A stretch of 64,000 nt of DNA, from assembly GCA_034437035.1 (NCBI GenBank), contig DAOTUI010000071.1:1-64000 (forward strand), written 5' to 3'. The notes beneath the pieces are model-generated. The model was not told the DNA's origin. It made no database searches and saw nothing but the letters and a program-made list of their open reading frames with translations. This document shows positions 1 through 9,345 of this stretch, one piece after another; within the stretch, counting starts at the first letter, position 1, and the number at the start of each line of letters is the position of its first letter. Source of the DNA: CAKZQX01 sp034437035. Its GTDB lineage: Bacteria > Chloroflexota > Chloroflexia > Chloroflexales > Chloroflexaceae. Made by a program: the position numbers and the translations under genes.

Positions 1-129
1 AGCATGGTACTTTTTCGATCTTTTTGGAAAAAAAGTGGCGCTCCGAGCCACTTTTTTTCCAAAAAGGATGGTCGGTTCCGCCCTGCCGGAGGCGAAATTT
101 CCTTTTGGTTCGTGACCGCGTAAGTCGTG
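1..129. repeat. Palindromic MITE-like element, copy 1 (left end outside window)
   Basis: Right part of the dispersed element family. A perfect 19-bp inverted repeat (21-39 and 47-65) with a 7-nt loop forms the central hairpin. The conserved block CCCTGCCGGAGGCGAAA (81-97) follows, and the element ends at 129 with the terminal repeat ACCGCGTAAGTCGTG. The left terminus lies before base 1, so no target duplication can be checked. Confidence 0.75.
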
Positions 130-487
130 CAAATTACGTATCCGGACTATTATGCCGACACATGACCATTATCGACGCAGCGACGACAGCAGTTCAGCGC
201 TGTCTTCCGCCGGGGGTGCTTCCTGCACAAGATCATCGCTAAAGTGCAGCAGGGCTGTCGGGGGCCGGTTTTCCTGCACAGGGTGGAGTGCGGACGCGCA
301 GCAGCATAGTCCGTAGCGCGTCCCGCCGCCTGCATCCCTCACCCTTACATCCCTCTGTCCTTCGTCCTCCGTCTTTCATGGCACGTTACTTGCCAATTTA
401 GCAGCATAAGAGCAGAAAATGCCGTTCACCGGCAGTTAAATTGGGCCGGCGGACTGCACCAGTAGCGTTTTATGACAAGGAGGATCA
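130..487. other. Intergenic region upstream of ppk1
   Basis: No convincing gene is seen: the two short open frames here lack ribosome-binding sites and look random. The stretch must contain the ppk1 promoter, but I cannot pick a convincing -35/-10 pair. The only clear signal is the strong Shine-Dalgarno AAGGAGG at about 477-483, just before the ppk1 ATG. Confidence 0.5.
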
Positions 488-2683
488 ATGACGCAACCGA
501 ATAGCGCAGACACCCATCCTACCGATTTCACGCAACCCCACTACTATCTTAACCGTGAGTTAAGCGAACTGGGCTTTTTCTATCGGGTGCTGTTTGAAGC
601 ACTTGATGCGCGCAACCCGCTACTGGAGCGCGTCAAACATCTGGTCTACTTCACCAAGAATGCGGACGAGTTCTTTATGAAACGCATTGGCGGGCTGCTG
701 CAGGAGATCAACGCCGGGGTAACAACACCGACGGTTGACGGACGCACCCCCGAACAGCAGTGGCACGCAGCCCAGGCCGCCTTCCGTGAGATGCAGGCTA
801 CCCAGTATGCCTGCTGGCAGCAGACCATCCGCCCGGCACTGGCCGATGCGGGCCTCCAGATTGCCGCCTACGACAGCCTCGACCAGGAGACGCAGAACCG
901 GCTTCAGCAGCATGTTCAAGCCGACATCCTGCCGATCCTCACGCCGCTGGCATATGATCCGGCGCATCCCTTCCCCTTCATCTCCAATCTCTCGCTCTCC
1001 CTGGGCATCCTGGTAGGCAAGCCGGATGAGCAACCCCCTACCTTCACCCGCGTCAAGGTTCCGGACATGCTGCCGCCCTTTCTCACAGTCCACGAAGACG
1101 CGCAGACCTGGGTCGGGGTACCGGTGGTTGAGGTGATCCGCGCGAACCTGCATCTGCTCATCCCCAACCGCGAGATCCAGGCTGTGTCGCTCTTCCGTCT
1201 CACGCGTAGCGCGGAGGTCCGGCAGGATGAAGAGGTCGCCGAGGATCTGGTTGCCATGATCGAAGATGTGCTGGAGAAGCGGCGCATGGCCCCGGCCGTA
1301 CGACTGGAAGTGCTGGATGATATGCCCCGACCGATGCTGGACCTGCTGACCCGCCACCTCCAGATTCCGGATGAGGCGGTCTACCGCCATGGCATGCCGC
1401 TGGATATGACCGACCTGTCGGCCCTGATGCGCCGGGAACGGCCGGATCTCAAGTATCGTGACTGGACGCCGCATCCACATCCCCGGCTCATGCCCGACGC
1501 AACCGAGGCGCAGGGCAGCATCTTTGACGAGATCAAACGGGGCGATATCCTGCTGCACCACCCCTACCACGCCTTCGACACCACCACACAGCGCCTGTTT
1601 GACGAGGCCGCAACCGATCCGGCCGTGCGCGCAGTGAAGGTGGCAATCTACCGCACCGACAACGACTCGCAGGTGCTGCGGGCGCTGATGGCGGCGGCAA
1701 ACAACGGCAAGCAGGTCGCCGTCACGATTGAGCTAAAGGCACGTTTCGACGAGCGGCAGAATGTGGCCTGGGTGCGCCAGTTGGAGAAGCGCGGCATTCA
1801 TGTCGCTTACGGTGCGCTTGATGTCAAAACCCACACCAAACTGGCGCTGGTGGTACGCCAGGAGGAGGAAGGCATCCGGCTCTACTCGCATGTGGGCACC
1901 GGCAACTACCACGCCGGAACCGCCGGCGCCTATGTTGACCTGGGGCTGCTCACGGCAGACGACCAGGTTGGTCGGGATGTGGTTACGGTGTTCAACATGT
2001 TTACGGGGCCGGGGCATGCGGGCGAGTTTTCCCGGTTGCTGATTGCACCCGCCACCTTGCGGCAGACATTTACCGAGCGTATCCGGCGGGAAGCCGGCCT
2101 GGCCCGCGCAGGTCAGCGCGCCCGCATCGTCGCCAAAGTCAACGCCGTCGAAGACCCGGCAATCGTGGCCGAACTCTACCGCGCGGCGCAGGCCGGCGTC
2201 CAGATTGACCTGATCGTACGCGATATCTGCCGCCTGCGGCCGGGGCTGGAGGGTATCAGCGACACGGTGCGCGTGCATAGCCTGGTCGGGCGCTTCCTGG
2301 AACACTCGCGCATCTTTTACTTTGAAAACGACGGCGATCCGGCCTGGTATATCGGCAGCGCGGACTGGATGACGCGCAACCTGGACAAACGCATGGAAGC
2401 GGTCACGCCGATCTACGCGCTGGACCTGCGCCAGGAGCTGCGGGTCATCCTGGAGACCATGCTGGCCGACAACCGCCGCCGCTGGGTGATGCAGGCCGAT
2501 GGCTACTACCTCCATGTGGAGCCGCAGGATGATGAGCCGGTGCTTGACGCCCAGGAGATCCTGATCGACCGCGCCCGCCGGTTCCAGTTCGGTGAGCATG
2601 GCGCTGCCGAGGAACTGGTGCTGGAACGGCTCGAACGCCCGCGCATGCTGGTCGAACCGCCCCTGCTCAAGCGCAATGCATAA
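488..2683 (+). CDS. ppk1: Polyphosphate kinase 1 (PPK1)
   Basis: Predicted to make and use inorganic polyphosphate from ATP, a stress and phosphate-storage function. The 731-aa length is normal for PPK1. The N-terminal signature YYLNRELSELGF is present. The catalytic half carries ELKARFDERQN, then H449 in KTHTK and H468 in YSHVGTGNY; the 19-residue spacing equals that of the two essential histidines of E. coli PPK (H435, H454). The ATG follows an AAGGAGG ribosome-binding site at good spacing. It is monocistronic as far as can be seen; no exopolyphosphatase gene is adjacent. A soluble pyrophosphatase lies 4 kb downstream but in a separate unit. Family assignment is firm. Confidence 0.97.
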   Translation: MTQPNSADTHPTDFTQPHYYLNRELSELGFFYRVLFEALDARNPLLERVKHLVYFTKNADEFFMKRIGGLLQEINAGVTTPTVDGRTPEQQWHAAQAAFREMQATQYACWQQTIRPALADAGLQIAAYDSLDQETQNRLQQHVQADILPILTPLAYDPAHPFPFISNLSLSLGILVGKPDEQPPTFTRVKVPDMLPPFLTVHEDAQTWVGVPVVEVIRANLHLLIPNREIQAVSLFRLTRSAEVRQDEEVAEDLVAMIEDVLEKRRMAPAVRLEVLDDMPRPMLDLLTRHLQIPDEAVYRHGMPLDMTDLSALMRRERPDLKYRDWTPHPHPRLMPDATEAQGSIFDEIKRGDILLHHPYHAFDTTTQRLFDEAATDPAVRAVKVAIYRTDNDSQVLRALMAAANNGKQVAVTIELKARFDERQNVAWVRQLEKRGIHVAYGALDVKTHTKLALVVRQEEEGIRLYSHVGTGNYHAGTAGAYVDLGLLTADDQVGRDVVTVFNMFTGPGHAGEFSRLLIAPATLRQTFTERIRREAGLARAGQRARIVAKVNAVEDPAIVAELYRAAQAGVQIDLIVRDICRLRPGLEGISDTVRVHSLVGRFLEHSRIFYFENDGDPAWYIGSADWMTRNLDKRMEAVTPIYALDLRQELRVILETMLADNRRRWVMQADGYYLHVEPQDDEPVLDAQEILIDRARRFQFGEHGAAEELVLERLERPRMLVEPPLLKRNA

Positions 2684-2723
2684 CTTTGGCGGGCGGCAGC
2701 ATGGCTGCCGCCGGCTATTCAGG

Positions 2724-2777
2724 TAGTGCCGCCTTCAAGCGGTTATAGTGCCGGAAAACCGCCTGAAGGCGGCACTA
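2724..2777. repeat. Inverted repeat, possible terminator of ppk1
   Basis: Arms of about 21 nt (2724-2744 and 2757-2777) pair with one G-T wobble; the unit GTGCCGCCTTCA/TGAAGGCGGCAC recurs as a single copy near 12786-12801. No T-tract follows, so it may be a dispersed repeat rather than a true terminator. Confidence 0.55.
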
Positions 2778-2948
2778 CAAAGGTCAAATGCTCATCATTC
2801 ATTTTGAACGATGCTTCAACCTTTAATCGTCGGGCCTCCCGTGTGCTGCTACATTTGGTACGAACGCGCCTCTTGTGGTAGGATACATGCATCCAATCCC
2901 AACTATCTGTGTAGCAGTGGGTAAACCAACATTTGAACGGAGGAATCT

Positions 2949-4139
2949 GTGACGAATCCCGAAAACTCTTCCGGCAACCCGCCGGAGGAGCGGCCAGAGG
3001 AGCAGGCCGCGCCAGATACGGAGGCGACGACACCTTCCCCAGCGGAGACAGCAGAAGGTATAACTGCCGCTGACGACACGCCCGATGCACAGCCATACGA
3101 GCAAAACACGTCGGATACAGACGAGGACGACTACGACACCGGCGGAACCATCGCACCCCGCCAGATGCCCCGCATAGCCATCATTGTCGCCAGCGTGGTT
3201 GTGCTGATTGCCATCATCGGTGTGAGCGTTGGAGTAATCTTCACCCGACAGTCATTCGGAACCCCGGACAACTCAGATGTCATTGCCGAGGTTGGCGATA
3301 TGACCCTGACCCGTGGTGATTTCCTGCGCAACTACACGCCGGGGCAGAATGCGCAGGAGACGCTGGATCAGCTTATCGAGTTCAAGCTGGTCGTGCAGCA
3401 AGCCCGGGAAGAGGGCTTAACGGTAGACCAGGCAGAAATCGATCAGCAGATCGAACAACTTCGCCAGGGTCACGACAACCCGGAAGCGGTTGATGCATTC
3501 CTGCAACAACTCCACATCGGCTCCGAGGAAGAGCTGCGCGATGTGATGGGCCAGTTGCAACTCTACCAGGAGATGATCACCAACCAGATCATGGTGGAGC
3601 AGGCGCACGCGCGGCATATTCTGCTGCAGGCCAGTGACGAAGCAGCCGAAGCCGGCGGCGTGCATAGCCAGCCGGGCCAGGAGATCGCCACAAAAGCCGA
3701 ACGCCGGGACGAAGCCGAGGAGCTGCTGAGCGAGATTGAAGCCGGGGCCGACTTTGGCGAACTGGCGCAGGAGCACTCAGACGACCCCGGCTCGGCGCAG
3801 CAGGGCGGCGATCTGGGGTGGGCCCCGCGTGGCGTGTTTGTGCCCTCCTTCGACGAGGCCATCTTCGAGATGGAACCCGGCGAAGTGCGCCTGGTCGAGA
3901 GCCAGTTTGGCTGGCATATCATCGAACTGCTGGAAGCGCCGGAGGAGCGCCCGATCGAGAACCCGCAGTTTATGCAGAGCCCAGTTGTGCAGGAGCAGAT
4001 CGATGCGACGCTGGTGCCCTGGCTCGAAGGGCTGCGCACGGCGGCCGAGGAAAGCAACCAGATTGACGTACTGGTCGAGCCGACGACTCTGGTTCCACCG
4101 GAACCGACCATGCCCACCTTGCCCACCGTGCAACCTTAA
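2949..4139 (+). CDS. Membrane-anchored parvulin-type peptidyl-prolyl isomerase (SurA/PrsA-like)
   Basis: Likely an extracytoplasmic folding catalyst. The 396-aa protein begins with about 70 acidic, Pro/Thr/Glu-rich residues, then one transmembrane helix (about 74-98), a SurA_N-like helical segment (about 105-215) and a rotamase (PpiC) domain at about 220-340 with the hallmarks AHARHILLQ, DDPGSAQQGGDLGW and SQFGWHIIEL. A Pro/Thr-rich tail follows. Start is GTG with GGAGG seven bases upstream; no ATG fits better. The PpiC fold is clear from motifs, whereas the client proteins are unknown. It stands alone and ends in a strong intrinsic terminator. Confidence 0.9.
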   Translation: MTNPENSSGNPPEERPEEQAAPDTEATTPSPAETAEGITAADDTPDAQPYEQNTSDTDEDDYDTGGTIAPRQMPRIAIIVASVVVLIAIIGVSVGVIFTRQSFGTPDNSDVIAEVGDMTLTRGDFLRNYTPGQNAQETLDQLIEFKLVVQQAREEGLTVDQAEIDQQIEQLRQGHDNPEAVDAFLQQLHIGSEEELRDVMGQLQLYQEMITNQIMVEQAHARHILLQASDEAAEAGGVHSQPGQEIATKAERRDEAEELLSEIEAGADFGELAQEHSDDPGSAQQGGDLGWAPRGVFVPSFDEAIFEMEPGEVRLVESQFGWHIIELLEAPEERPIENPQFMQSPVVQEQIDATLVPWLEGLRTAAEESNQIDVLVEPTTLVPPEPTMPTLPTVQP

Positions 4140-4239
4140 GGCCGGCGTATCCGTCGTTGTTTATGCAGTGAGGAATGCGATAGTTTCCACCCGCATGCCG
4201 GGTCTAACCATCTGAGCAAGCAGTCGCATAGGGAGCAGC

Positions 4240-4281
4240 GGACAGAGGAACCCGAAACCGGCGTTCCTCTGTCCATTTTTT
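4240..4281 (+). terminator. Rho-independent terminator after the parvulin gene
   Basis: A perfect 12-bp stem (4240-4251 and 4263-4274, GGACAGAGGAAC paired with its complement) with an 11-nt loop is followed by A and six T residues. This is the clearest intrinsic terminator in the window. Confidence 0.9.
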
Positions 4282-4397
4282 ATGCGCTGGAAATCCGGCA
4301 CATTTCGTTTATTTTCTACAGGTTCTCAGTTCTCAGTTCTTTGTTCTTTGTCCTTTGTCCTTCGTTCTTTGTTCTTTGTTCTCTCATGGAGTTCCCA

Positions 4398-6248
4398 ATG
4401 AATACGCATAACAAAACCTGCTTTCACCGCACACCCTTCCTGGTCGTGTTGACCCTGGCGCTGCTGCCGGCAGCCTGTGGCACTTCTCCCGACAACACAA
4501 CCACCTCCGTGCCCACCGGGGCAGTCGCCGGGCCGACAACCGGCGCAGCCGACATCACCCTCGAGGCGGCCACAGCCACCCGCCTCCCACCCACCAGCAC
4601 ACCGGAGCCACAGTCCACCAACCCGCCCGAGCCGCAGCCCAGCGATACGCCCATCCCCTCCCCACCGCCAGAGCCGGGCACCTCCCGCACTGTTCCCTCC
4701 GCCACTGCATACGGCAGCGAGATTCTTTTCCTGCGCAACAACACGTTAATGGTCTATGCTCCGGACAGCGGCCAGGAGCGCATGATCGCGTCAGATGTAC
4801 AGGAGTTTGCCGCAACGCCGAATGGACAGACGCTGGCGCTGGTGCGCGGTAGCGGCGCGACAACCGCGATCTGGCTGGTCGCACGTAGCGGCGAAGATTT
4901 GCGCCAGATCACCAGCGATGACCGCAACGCAAGCGGTCTGGCCTGGTCGCCCGATGGCCTGACTCTGGCCTATGCCGCGGCAACTGTTGCCCCGCCCCGC
5001 CTGCCGGACTGGATGAACTGGACCGGATGGTGCGTTGCCGGCGAAGTACGCCTGCTCGATATCACCAGTGGCGCAGTCAGCACGCTTGCGCCCGGCTGTG
5101 ACCCGGCGTTCTCGCCGGATGGTCGGCGAATTGCCTTTGCCGCCCCGCCAACCCGGAATGATCCGACCGGCAACATGCCACCGAGCGACAACAGCATCCG
5201 CCTGGTGAACCGGCAGGGGGAGAATGGCTGGGACTTTGCCGTCGCCGGTACGTCTGCTTCCGGCGAGGATGCCGGACTGCTGGTCTATGCCCCGGCCTGG
5301 TCCCCCAGCGGGATGGATCTGGCCTACCAGCGCTTCATCGGCTACCGGGCGCTGGTCGATATCAACTACATCGAGATGGGCGGCTCATTCACGGGTGACA
5401 CGCAGATGCTGAATGTGGGCGCGGGCTGGCTGCTGTCACCCGAATTTGCCCCCGATGGTGGGCGTATGGCCCTGGTAGAGCACAACTTTAGCGATGCGCG
5501 GGGCTGGGGAGGGTACGAACAGTGGGAAACGCGGGTGCTCAACCTGAATGCCGAGGAGCAGGTAGCGCTACCCTCCGGGACGCGCACGGCGCATGCCGCC
5601 ATCCTGGATGAACTGCCGCGCGCCACCGGGGCCGCCTGGGCGCCCGACGGTAGCGGGCTGGTTGTAGCACTGCCCCCCGGCTGGAGCGCCGACGCCCCGC
5701 TCGATCAGCCACAGTTTGAGCAAACTGAACCGGGCAACCTGTGGCGCTGGACGCCCGGTAGCGCCCCCGACACTCTGCTGGTGCAAAACGTAGACTTTGC
5801 CTCGCGCCTGCTCTGGCTGCCACCCGCGCCGGCCGTCGAAGTAAGCCCCCAGGGCTACCAACTGGTCTACCCGGCGGACTGGCAACTGACCACAACCGAG
5901 TTTGAAGAGCGCACTGCCGTCGCGCCCGACGGCATCAGCATGATCAGCGCCACGCCCTGGCCGGGTGCCGCCGATGATCTAAGCGCGCTGACTGTCACCG
6001 AACTGTTCCCCAGCTTTGTCGCGTCCGTCAACGATGCCGGGCAGCCCCTGCGCCGGCCGGATGGCAGCGTCTATCGCGGATTTAGCGGCGTCACCCCGGA
6101 GGGCACCCAGGTCAGCGGGGCAATCCGCATTGCCCCGACCGCGTCCGGCGCGCCGATTGCCCTGCTCTACCGGACCACGCCGGAGCGCTGGCTACAGCAG
6201 CGCGCCGCAGCGCAGGCGCTACTGGCAGCGGGAGGACCGACCGAGTAG
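4398..6248 (+). CDS. TolB-like beta-propeller lipoprotein
   Basis: A surface lipoprotein of unknown role. From ATG 4398 (GGAG six bases upstream) the 616-aa product starts with a hydrophobic signal ending in the lipobox LPAAC, then a long Pro/Thr/Ser-rich linker (about 30-110). The body has PD40/TolB-type repeats, for example SPDGLTLAYAA and SPDGRRIAFAA, typical of six-bladed propellers, and a C-terminal region of about 130 aa with no propeller repeats. Upstream in-frame codons to 4341 lie in a T/C-rich low-complexity stretch and are unlikely to be translated. Substrate or partner cannot be inferred, and no operon partner is visible. Confidence 0.85.
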   Translation: MNTHNKTCFHRTPFLVVLTLALLPAACGTSPDNTTTSVPTGAVAGPTTGAADITLEAATATRLPPTSTPEPQSTNPPEPQPSDTPIPSPPPEPGTSRTVPSATAYGSEILFLRNNTLMVYAPDSGQERMIASDVQEFAATPNGQTLALVRGSGATTAIWLVARSGEDLRQITSDDRNASGLAWSPDGLTLAYAAATVAPPRLPDWMNWTGWCVAGEVRLLDITSGAVSTLAPGCDPAFSPDGRRIAFAAPPTRNDPTGNMPPSDNSIRLVNRQGENGWDFAVAGTSASGEDAGLLVYAPAWSPSGMDLAYQRFIGYRALVDINYIEMGGSFTGDTQMLNVGAGWLLSPEFAPDGGRMALVEHNFSDARGWGGYEQWETRVLNLNAEEQVALPSGTRTAHAAILDELPRATGAAWAPDGSGLVVALPPGWSADAPLDQPQFEQTEPGNLWRWTPGSAPDTLLVQNVDFASRLLWLPPAPAVEVSPQGYQLVYPADWQLTTTEFEERTAVAPDGISMISATPWPGAADDLSALTVTELFPSFVASVNDAGQPLRRPDGSVYRGFSGVTPEGTQVSGAIRIAPTASGAPIALLYRTTPERWLQQRAAAQALLAAGGPTE

Positions 6249-6404
6249 ATACCACCAGTTGGTGAATGTTTTGGTGAATGTTGAACATTAAATCCGGGTA
6301 TCGCCGGATCGGAGTCCCGGCTTCAGCCGGATCAGGCTTTTCCGGCAGTATGCCGCTGCCCCGGCGGGCATCCCCTCGGCTAAAGCCGGGATTCCAGTGA
6401 GTTA
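6249..6404. other. Intergenic repeat-rich segment
   Basis: No gene. It holds a copy of the second dispersed repeat family: GTTGAACATTAAATCCGGGT near 6281, then GAGTCCCGGCTTCAGCCGG, CAGTATGCCGCTGCCCCGG and TAAAGCCGGGATTCC, phrases that recur at 14200-14370. The MITE-like element at 6405 is inserted immediately after it. Confidence 0.5.
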
Positions 6405-6619
6405 CACGAGTTACGCGGTGGGGCCGGTTCTGGCCCGGTGCCGGAACCGGAAACCAGAATCGCCTGCGGCAGCATGGTACATTTTGTAACGTTTTGCTAA
6501 AAATTTTGCACTCTGTGCAAAATTTTTAGCAAAAAGATGTCCGATACCACCCTGCCGGAGGCGAATCGAGCCGTTCTTCCCGGCGAACACCCGGTTTGGA
6601 ACCGACCGCGTAACTCGTG
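6405..6619. repeat. Palindromic MITE-like element, copy 2 (complete, 215 bp)
   Basis: Termini CACGAGTTACGCGGT (6405-6419) and ACCGCGTAACTCGTG (6605-6619) are perfect 15-bp inverted repeats. The 7-bp flank TGAGTTA is duplicated (6398-6404 and 6620-6626). The central hairpin has perfect 19-bp arms (6492-6510 and 6516-6534) based on TTTTGCTAAAAATTTTGCA. Confidence 0.9.
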
Positions 6620-6627
6620 TGAGTTAC

Positions 6628-6754
6628 ATATCCGGACTATTTTTTCAAAGTTCATAAGCCGGGATTCCAGCAGCAGTAGCAGCAGCAGAATGCATTCTAT
6701 GCACCGTTCTGCTGACGCACGCCATATCCGGACTATTTGCTCAACGTTCATCAG
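6628..6754. repeat. Second dispersed repeat family, copy near 6.7 kb
   Basis: ATATCCGGACTATTTTTTCAAAGTTCAT (6628-6655) and a second copy of the same terminus (6724-6754, with CAACGTTCATCAG) flank a short GC-poor core containing GTGCAT-type inverted repeats and CAGCAG repeats. The same terminus occurs at 12738, 14379 and 14462. Confidence 0.65.
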
Positions 6755-6865
6755 TCAGTTCTGCATTGCCCCGGTAAGCAGCAGGCGGGAGTATGGCTCC
6801 CGCACTCCATAGCTGATCGCTCCGGTTCATCGTGGAATAGCTTTCGTTGCAGGGTATTACCGTGC

Positions 6866-6871
6866 TATAAT
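6866..6871 (+). promoter_or_regulatory. Probable -10 box for the ppa operon
   Basis: A perfect TATAAT lies 44 bases before the ppa start, in the only AT-rich part of the leader. No convincing -35 is seen at 17 bp, so the promoter call rests on the -10 alone. Confidence 0.45.
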
Positions 6872-6914
6872 GCCCCTGATGGTTATGAGTTACTTTGCAG
6901 AAGAGAGGTTGTGA

Positions 6915-7466
6915 ATGCAGAACTTGTGGCACGATCTGGTACCGGGACCAATGTCACCTGATATCATCAATGTTATTGTCGAGATCCCCAGGGGCTCACG
7001 CAATAAGTACGAATTTGACAAAGGCTCTGGCGCATTTAAGCTGGATCGCGTCCTCTACTCGGCGGTTCAGTACCCAGGCGATTATGGCTTCGTTCCCCAG
7101 ACCTACTACACCGACGGTGATCCGCTGGATGTGCTGGTCGTAACAAACCTGCCAACCTTTACCGGCTGCCTGGTTGAGGCCCGGCCTATCGGCATGTTCC
7201 GCATGCTCGACAAGGGCGATGCCGACGATAAGGTGCTGGCCGTTTTGAACTATGATCCTTTCTTCAATGATTTTTCGGATTATACCGACCTGCCGCAGCA
7301 CTATCTCAGGGAAGTCGAGCACTTCTTTACCATGTACAAAGACCTGGAGGGTACGCGTGTCGAGCCTGTCGGGTGGGAAAACGCCGAACATGCCAAAGAA
7401 CGTATTCTCTTCTCCATTGATCACTACTGGGATATGCGCGCCGGTCGCCTGAGTAAGAAAGCTTAG
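6915..7466 (+). CDS. ppa: Inorganic pyrophosphatase, family I
   Basis: Hydrolyses pyrophosphate to two phosphates in the cytoplasm, pulling biosynthetic reactions forward. The 183-aa length fits the bacterial soluble family. The metal-site signature DGDPLDVLV is present, preceded by KYEFDK and YPGDYGFVPQT, all standard active-site blocks. The ATG is preceded by GAAGAGAGGTTGTGA, giving a usable GAGAGG ribosome-binding site. It is the first gene of a close-packed run ppa-nudix-ybeY-nnrE (gap of 10 bp to the next), which together look like nucleotide, RNA and cofactor housekeeping. Confidence 0.97.
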   Translation: MQNLWHDLVPGPMSPDIINVIVEIPRGSRNKYEFDKGSGAFKLDRVLYSAVQYPGDYGFVPQTYYTDGDPLDVLVVTNLPTFTGCLVEARPIGMFRMLDKGDADDKVLAVLNYDPFFNDFSDYTDLPQHYLREVEHFFTMYKDLEGTRVEPVGWENAEHAKERILFSIDHYWDMRAGRLSKKA

Positions 7467-7476
7467 ACAGCCAGCC

Positions 7477-7953
7477 ATGCGCACACGAATGAAGCGAAAA
7501 GCCCCTGGTAAACGTACGGCTTACTCGGCCGGGGGTGTTATCTACCGTATCAGCGTGGATCAGATCGAAGTTGTCCTGATCGCCACCAAAGATGGTGGCC
7601 GCTGGGGTCTGCCCAAAGGGCATGTACGGCGGGGCGAGACCGCCGAGGCGGCGGCTGCCCGCGAGATTGCCGAAGAGACCGGGCTCACGGGGCAGGTGTT
7701 GCACCACCTGGCAACGATTGAGTACTGGTTCCGCGCGGGGCCTTCCCGCATTCATAAATATGTTGATCTCTTTCTGCTGCGCTACATCACGGGTGATGTT
7801 GTCCCGCAACAGACCGAGGTGGACGATGCGCGCTGGTTCCCGATTGATGAAGCCCTCCGCCTGGCATCGTTTGAACGTGAGCGCGATGTGTTGACGCAGG
7901 TGCGCACGCTCTGGGAGACGCACGCGCTGACCGGAGATCAACATGATGCCTGA
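7477..7953 (+). CDS. Nudix hydrolase
   Basis: A 158-aa single-domain Nudix protein. The full Nudix box (GX5EX7REUXEEXGU) is seen at residues 48-70: GHVRRGETAEAAAAREIAEE and following TGL. The N-terminus is short and basic (MRTRMKRKAPGKR). Diadenosine-polyphosphate or nucleotide pyrophosphatase activity is likely for this general type, but the substrate cannot be read from the sequence. It lies 10 bp after ppa and overlaps ybeY by 11 bp, so it is almost certainly cotranscribed and translationally coupled with it. Confidence 0.93.
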   Translation: MRTRMKRKAPGKRTAYSAGGVIYRISVDQIEVVLIATKDGGRWGLPKGHVRRGETAEAAAAREIAEETGLTGQVLHHLATIEYWFRAGPSRIHKYVDLFLLRYITGDVVPQQTEVDDARWFPIDEALRLASFERERDVLTQVRTLWETHALTGDQHDA

Positions 7954-8425
7954 CACACATGGCCCCTGGTCGGTTGAAGTGCAGGTGAATGCGCCGTTTG
8001 CCGATGTAGTGGATACCGCGCTTATCGAACGGGCGGCCACAACGCTACTGGCCCACGCCGGCGTGGTTGAACCCGTCGAGGTCAGCGTGCTTATCACCGA
8101 TGATGCGGCGATCCATGCGCTCAACCGGGATTACCGGGGCGTTGACGCACCCACCGATGTCCTCTCCTTCGCCGATGAAGCCGGCGGCCCTTTTGTGAGC
8201 GTGCCCGGCGCGCCGCGCTACCTGGGTGACATTGCCGTCTCCTACGAGCGCGTGCCGGCCCAGGCGACCGACTACGGCCACACGCCCGAGCGCGAACTGG
8301 CCTATCTGGTTGTCCACGGCATGCTGCACCTGCTGGGCTATGATCATGAACGTGGACCGGAAGATGCCGCGGCTATGCGCGCCTGCGAAGAAGCTGTGAT
8401 GGAAGCACTGGGCCTGCCGCGCTAA
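7943..8425 (+). CDS. ybeY: Endoribonuclease YbeY (16S rRNA maturation)
   Basis: A zinc-dependent endoribonuclease acting in 16S rRNA 3' processing and ribosome quality control. The 160-aa product carries the diagnostic HxxxHxxxxxH site as HGMLHLLGYDH, with H125, H129 and H135, plus the family block PTDVLSFAD. It overlaps the Nudix gene by 11 bp; two ATGs (7943, 7946) are possible and differ by one residue. In many bacteria ybeY is linked to phoH or era, which are absent here. Confidence 0.95.
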   Translation: MMPDTHGPWSVEVQVNAPFADVVDTALIERAATTLLAHAGVVEPVEVSVLITDDAAIHALNRDYRGVDAPTDVLSFADEAGGPFVSVPGAPRYLGDIAVSYERVPAQATDYGHTPERELAYLVVHGMLHLLGYDHERGPEDAAAMRACEEAVMEALGLPR

Positions 8426-8443
8426 CCCAAGCGAGGTACCCCG

Positions 8444-9184
8444 ATGACCATACCAACGCTTACGGGCGAACTGCCCTACCTGACCACCGAGCAGATGATC
8501 GCGGTGGATCGGGCTATGATCGACGACTTCTCTATTGAGCTGATCCAGATGATGGAAAATGCCGGGCGCAACCTGGCACACCTGGCACGGGTCCGCTTCT
8601 TTGCGGGCGACCCCCGCCGGAAATCGGTGGTTGTGCTGGCCGGGACCGGCGGCAACGGCGGCGGCGCACTGGTCTGTGCGCGGCGGCTCCAGACCTGGGG
8701 CGCACAGGTGCAGGTCTTTGTTACGAAACCCGATGCCGAGTTTACCGGGGTTCCCGCCCATCAGCTTGGCATCCTGCGCCGCATGCATGTCCCGGTCGCC
8801 CTGGCCGAAACCATCGCCAACGCCGGCAACCCGGCCCTGATCGTGGACGGCATTATCGGCTACAGTCTGCAGGGCGCACCCCACGACGCTTCCGCCGACC
8901 TGATCCGCTGGGCCAACGCACAGGGTAAACCCATTCTGTCCCTGGATGTCCCCTCGGGCATTGATACTACCACCGGCACCGTTTTCGACCCGGCGATCAA
9001 GGCCACGGCCACGCTGACGCTGGCGCTGCCCAAGGCGGGCCTGCGCGCGGAGGGTGTGGCCGCGCAGGTGGGCGAACTCTACCTGGCCGATATTGGTGTG
9101 CCCCCGGTACTCTACGCCGAGTCGGAACTGGGCATCCAGGTCGGGCCCATCTTCGCCGGGAGCGACATCCTGCGATTGCGGTAG
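8444..9184 (+). CDS. nnrE: NAD(P)H-hydrate epimerase (YjeF N-domain)
   Basis: Repairs damaged nicotinamide cofactors by epimerising R-NAD(P)HX. The 246-aa protein is only the YjeF N-terminal (Rossmann) domain: MMENAGRN, VLAGTGGNGGGALVCAR and LSLDVPSGID are the family hallmarks. The ADP-dependent dehydratase domain (NnrD), often fused to it, is missing and is not seen elsewhere in the window. GAGG lies eight bases before the ATG. It is the last gene of the ppa run, 18 bp after ybeY. Confidence 0.92.
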   Translation: MTIPTLTGELPYLTTEQMIAVDRAMIDDFSIELIQMMENAGRNLAHLARVRFFAGDPRRKSVVVLAGTGGNGGGALVCARRLQTWGAQVQVFVTKPDAEFTGVPAHQLGILRRMHVPVALAETIANAGNPALIVDGIIGYSLQGAPHDASADLIRWANAQGKPILSLDVPSGIDTTTGTVFDPAIKATATLTLALPKAGLRAEGVAAQVGELYLADIGVPPVLYAESELGIQVGPIFAGSDILRLR

Positions 9185-9345
9185 GGTTGTAGGCCGTATC
9201 CCGTATCCCGTATCCCGTAGTAGTCCGTAGGTGCGGCTTGCAGCCGCACACATTGCACCTGGCGCGATTTCTTCTCGGTTATTTTGTTCTCGCTTCTCCC
9301 TGGTTTGCCCGCTCAATCTGGTACAATATTAAGATACGTCATGGA

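Noticed and set aside
620..1570. Long minus-strand frame opposite ppk1
   Set aside because: Shadow of the GC-rich ppk1 codons; no ribosome site or domain, and ppk1 is certain.
4320..4385. TTCTTTG/TTCTCAG tract as a regulatory element
   Set aside because: Simple pyrimidine-rich repeats of this kind also occur at 9265, 15717 and 19943; I see no structure or conserved box.
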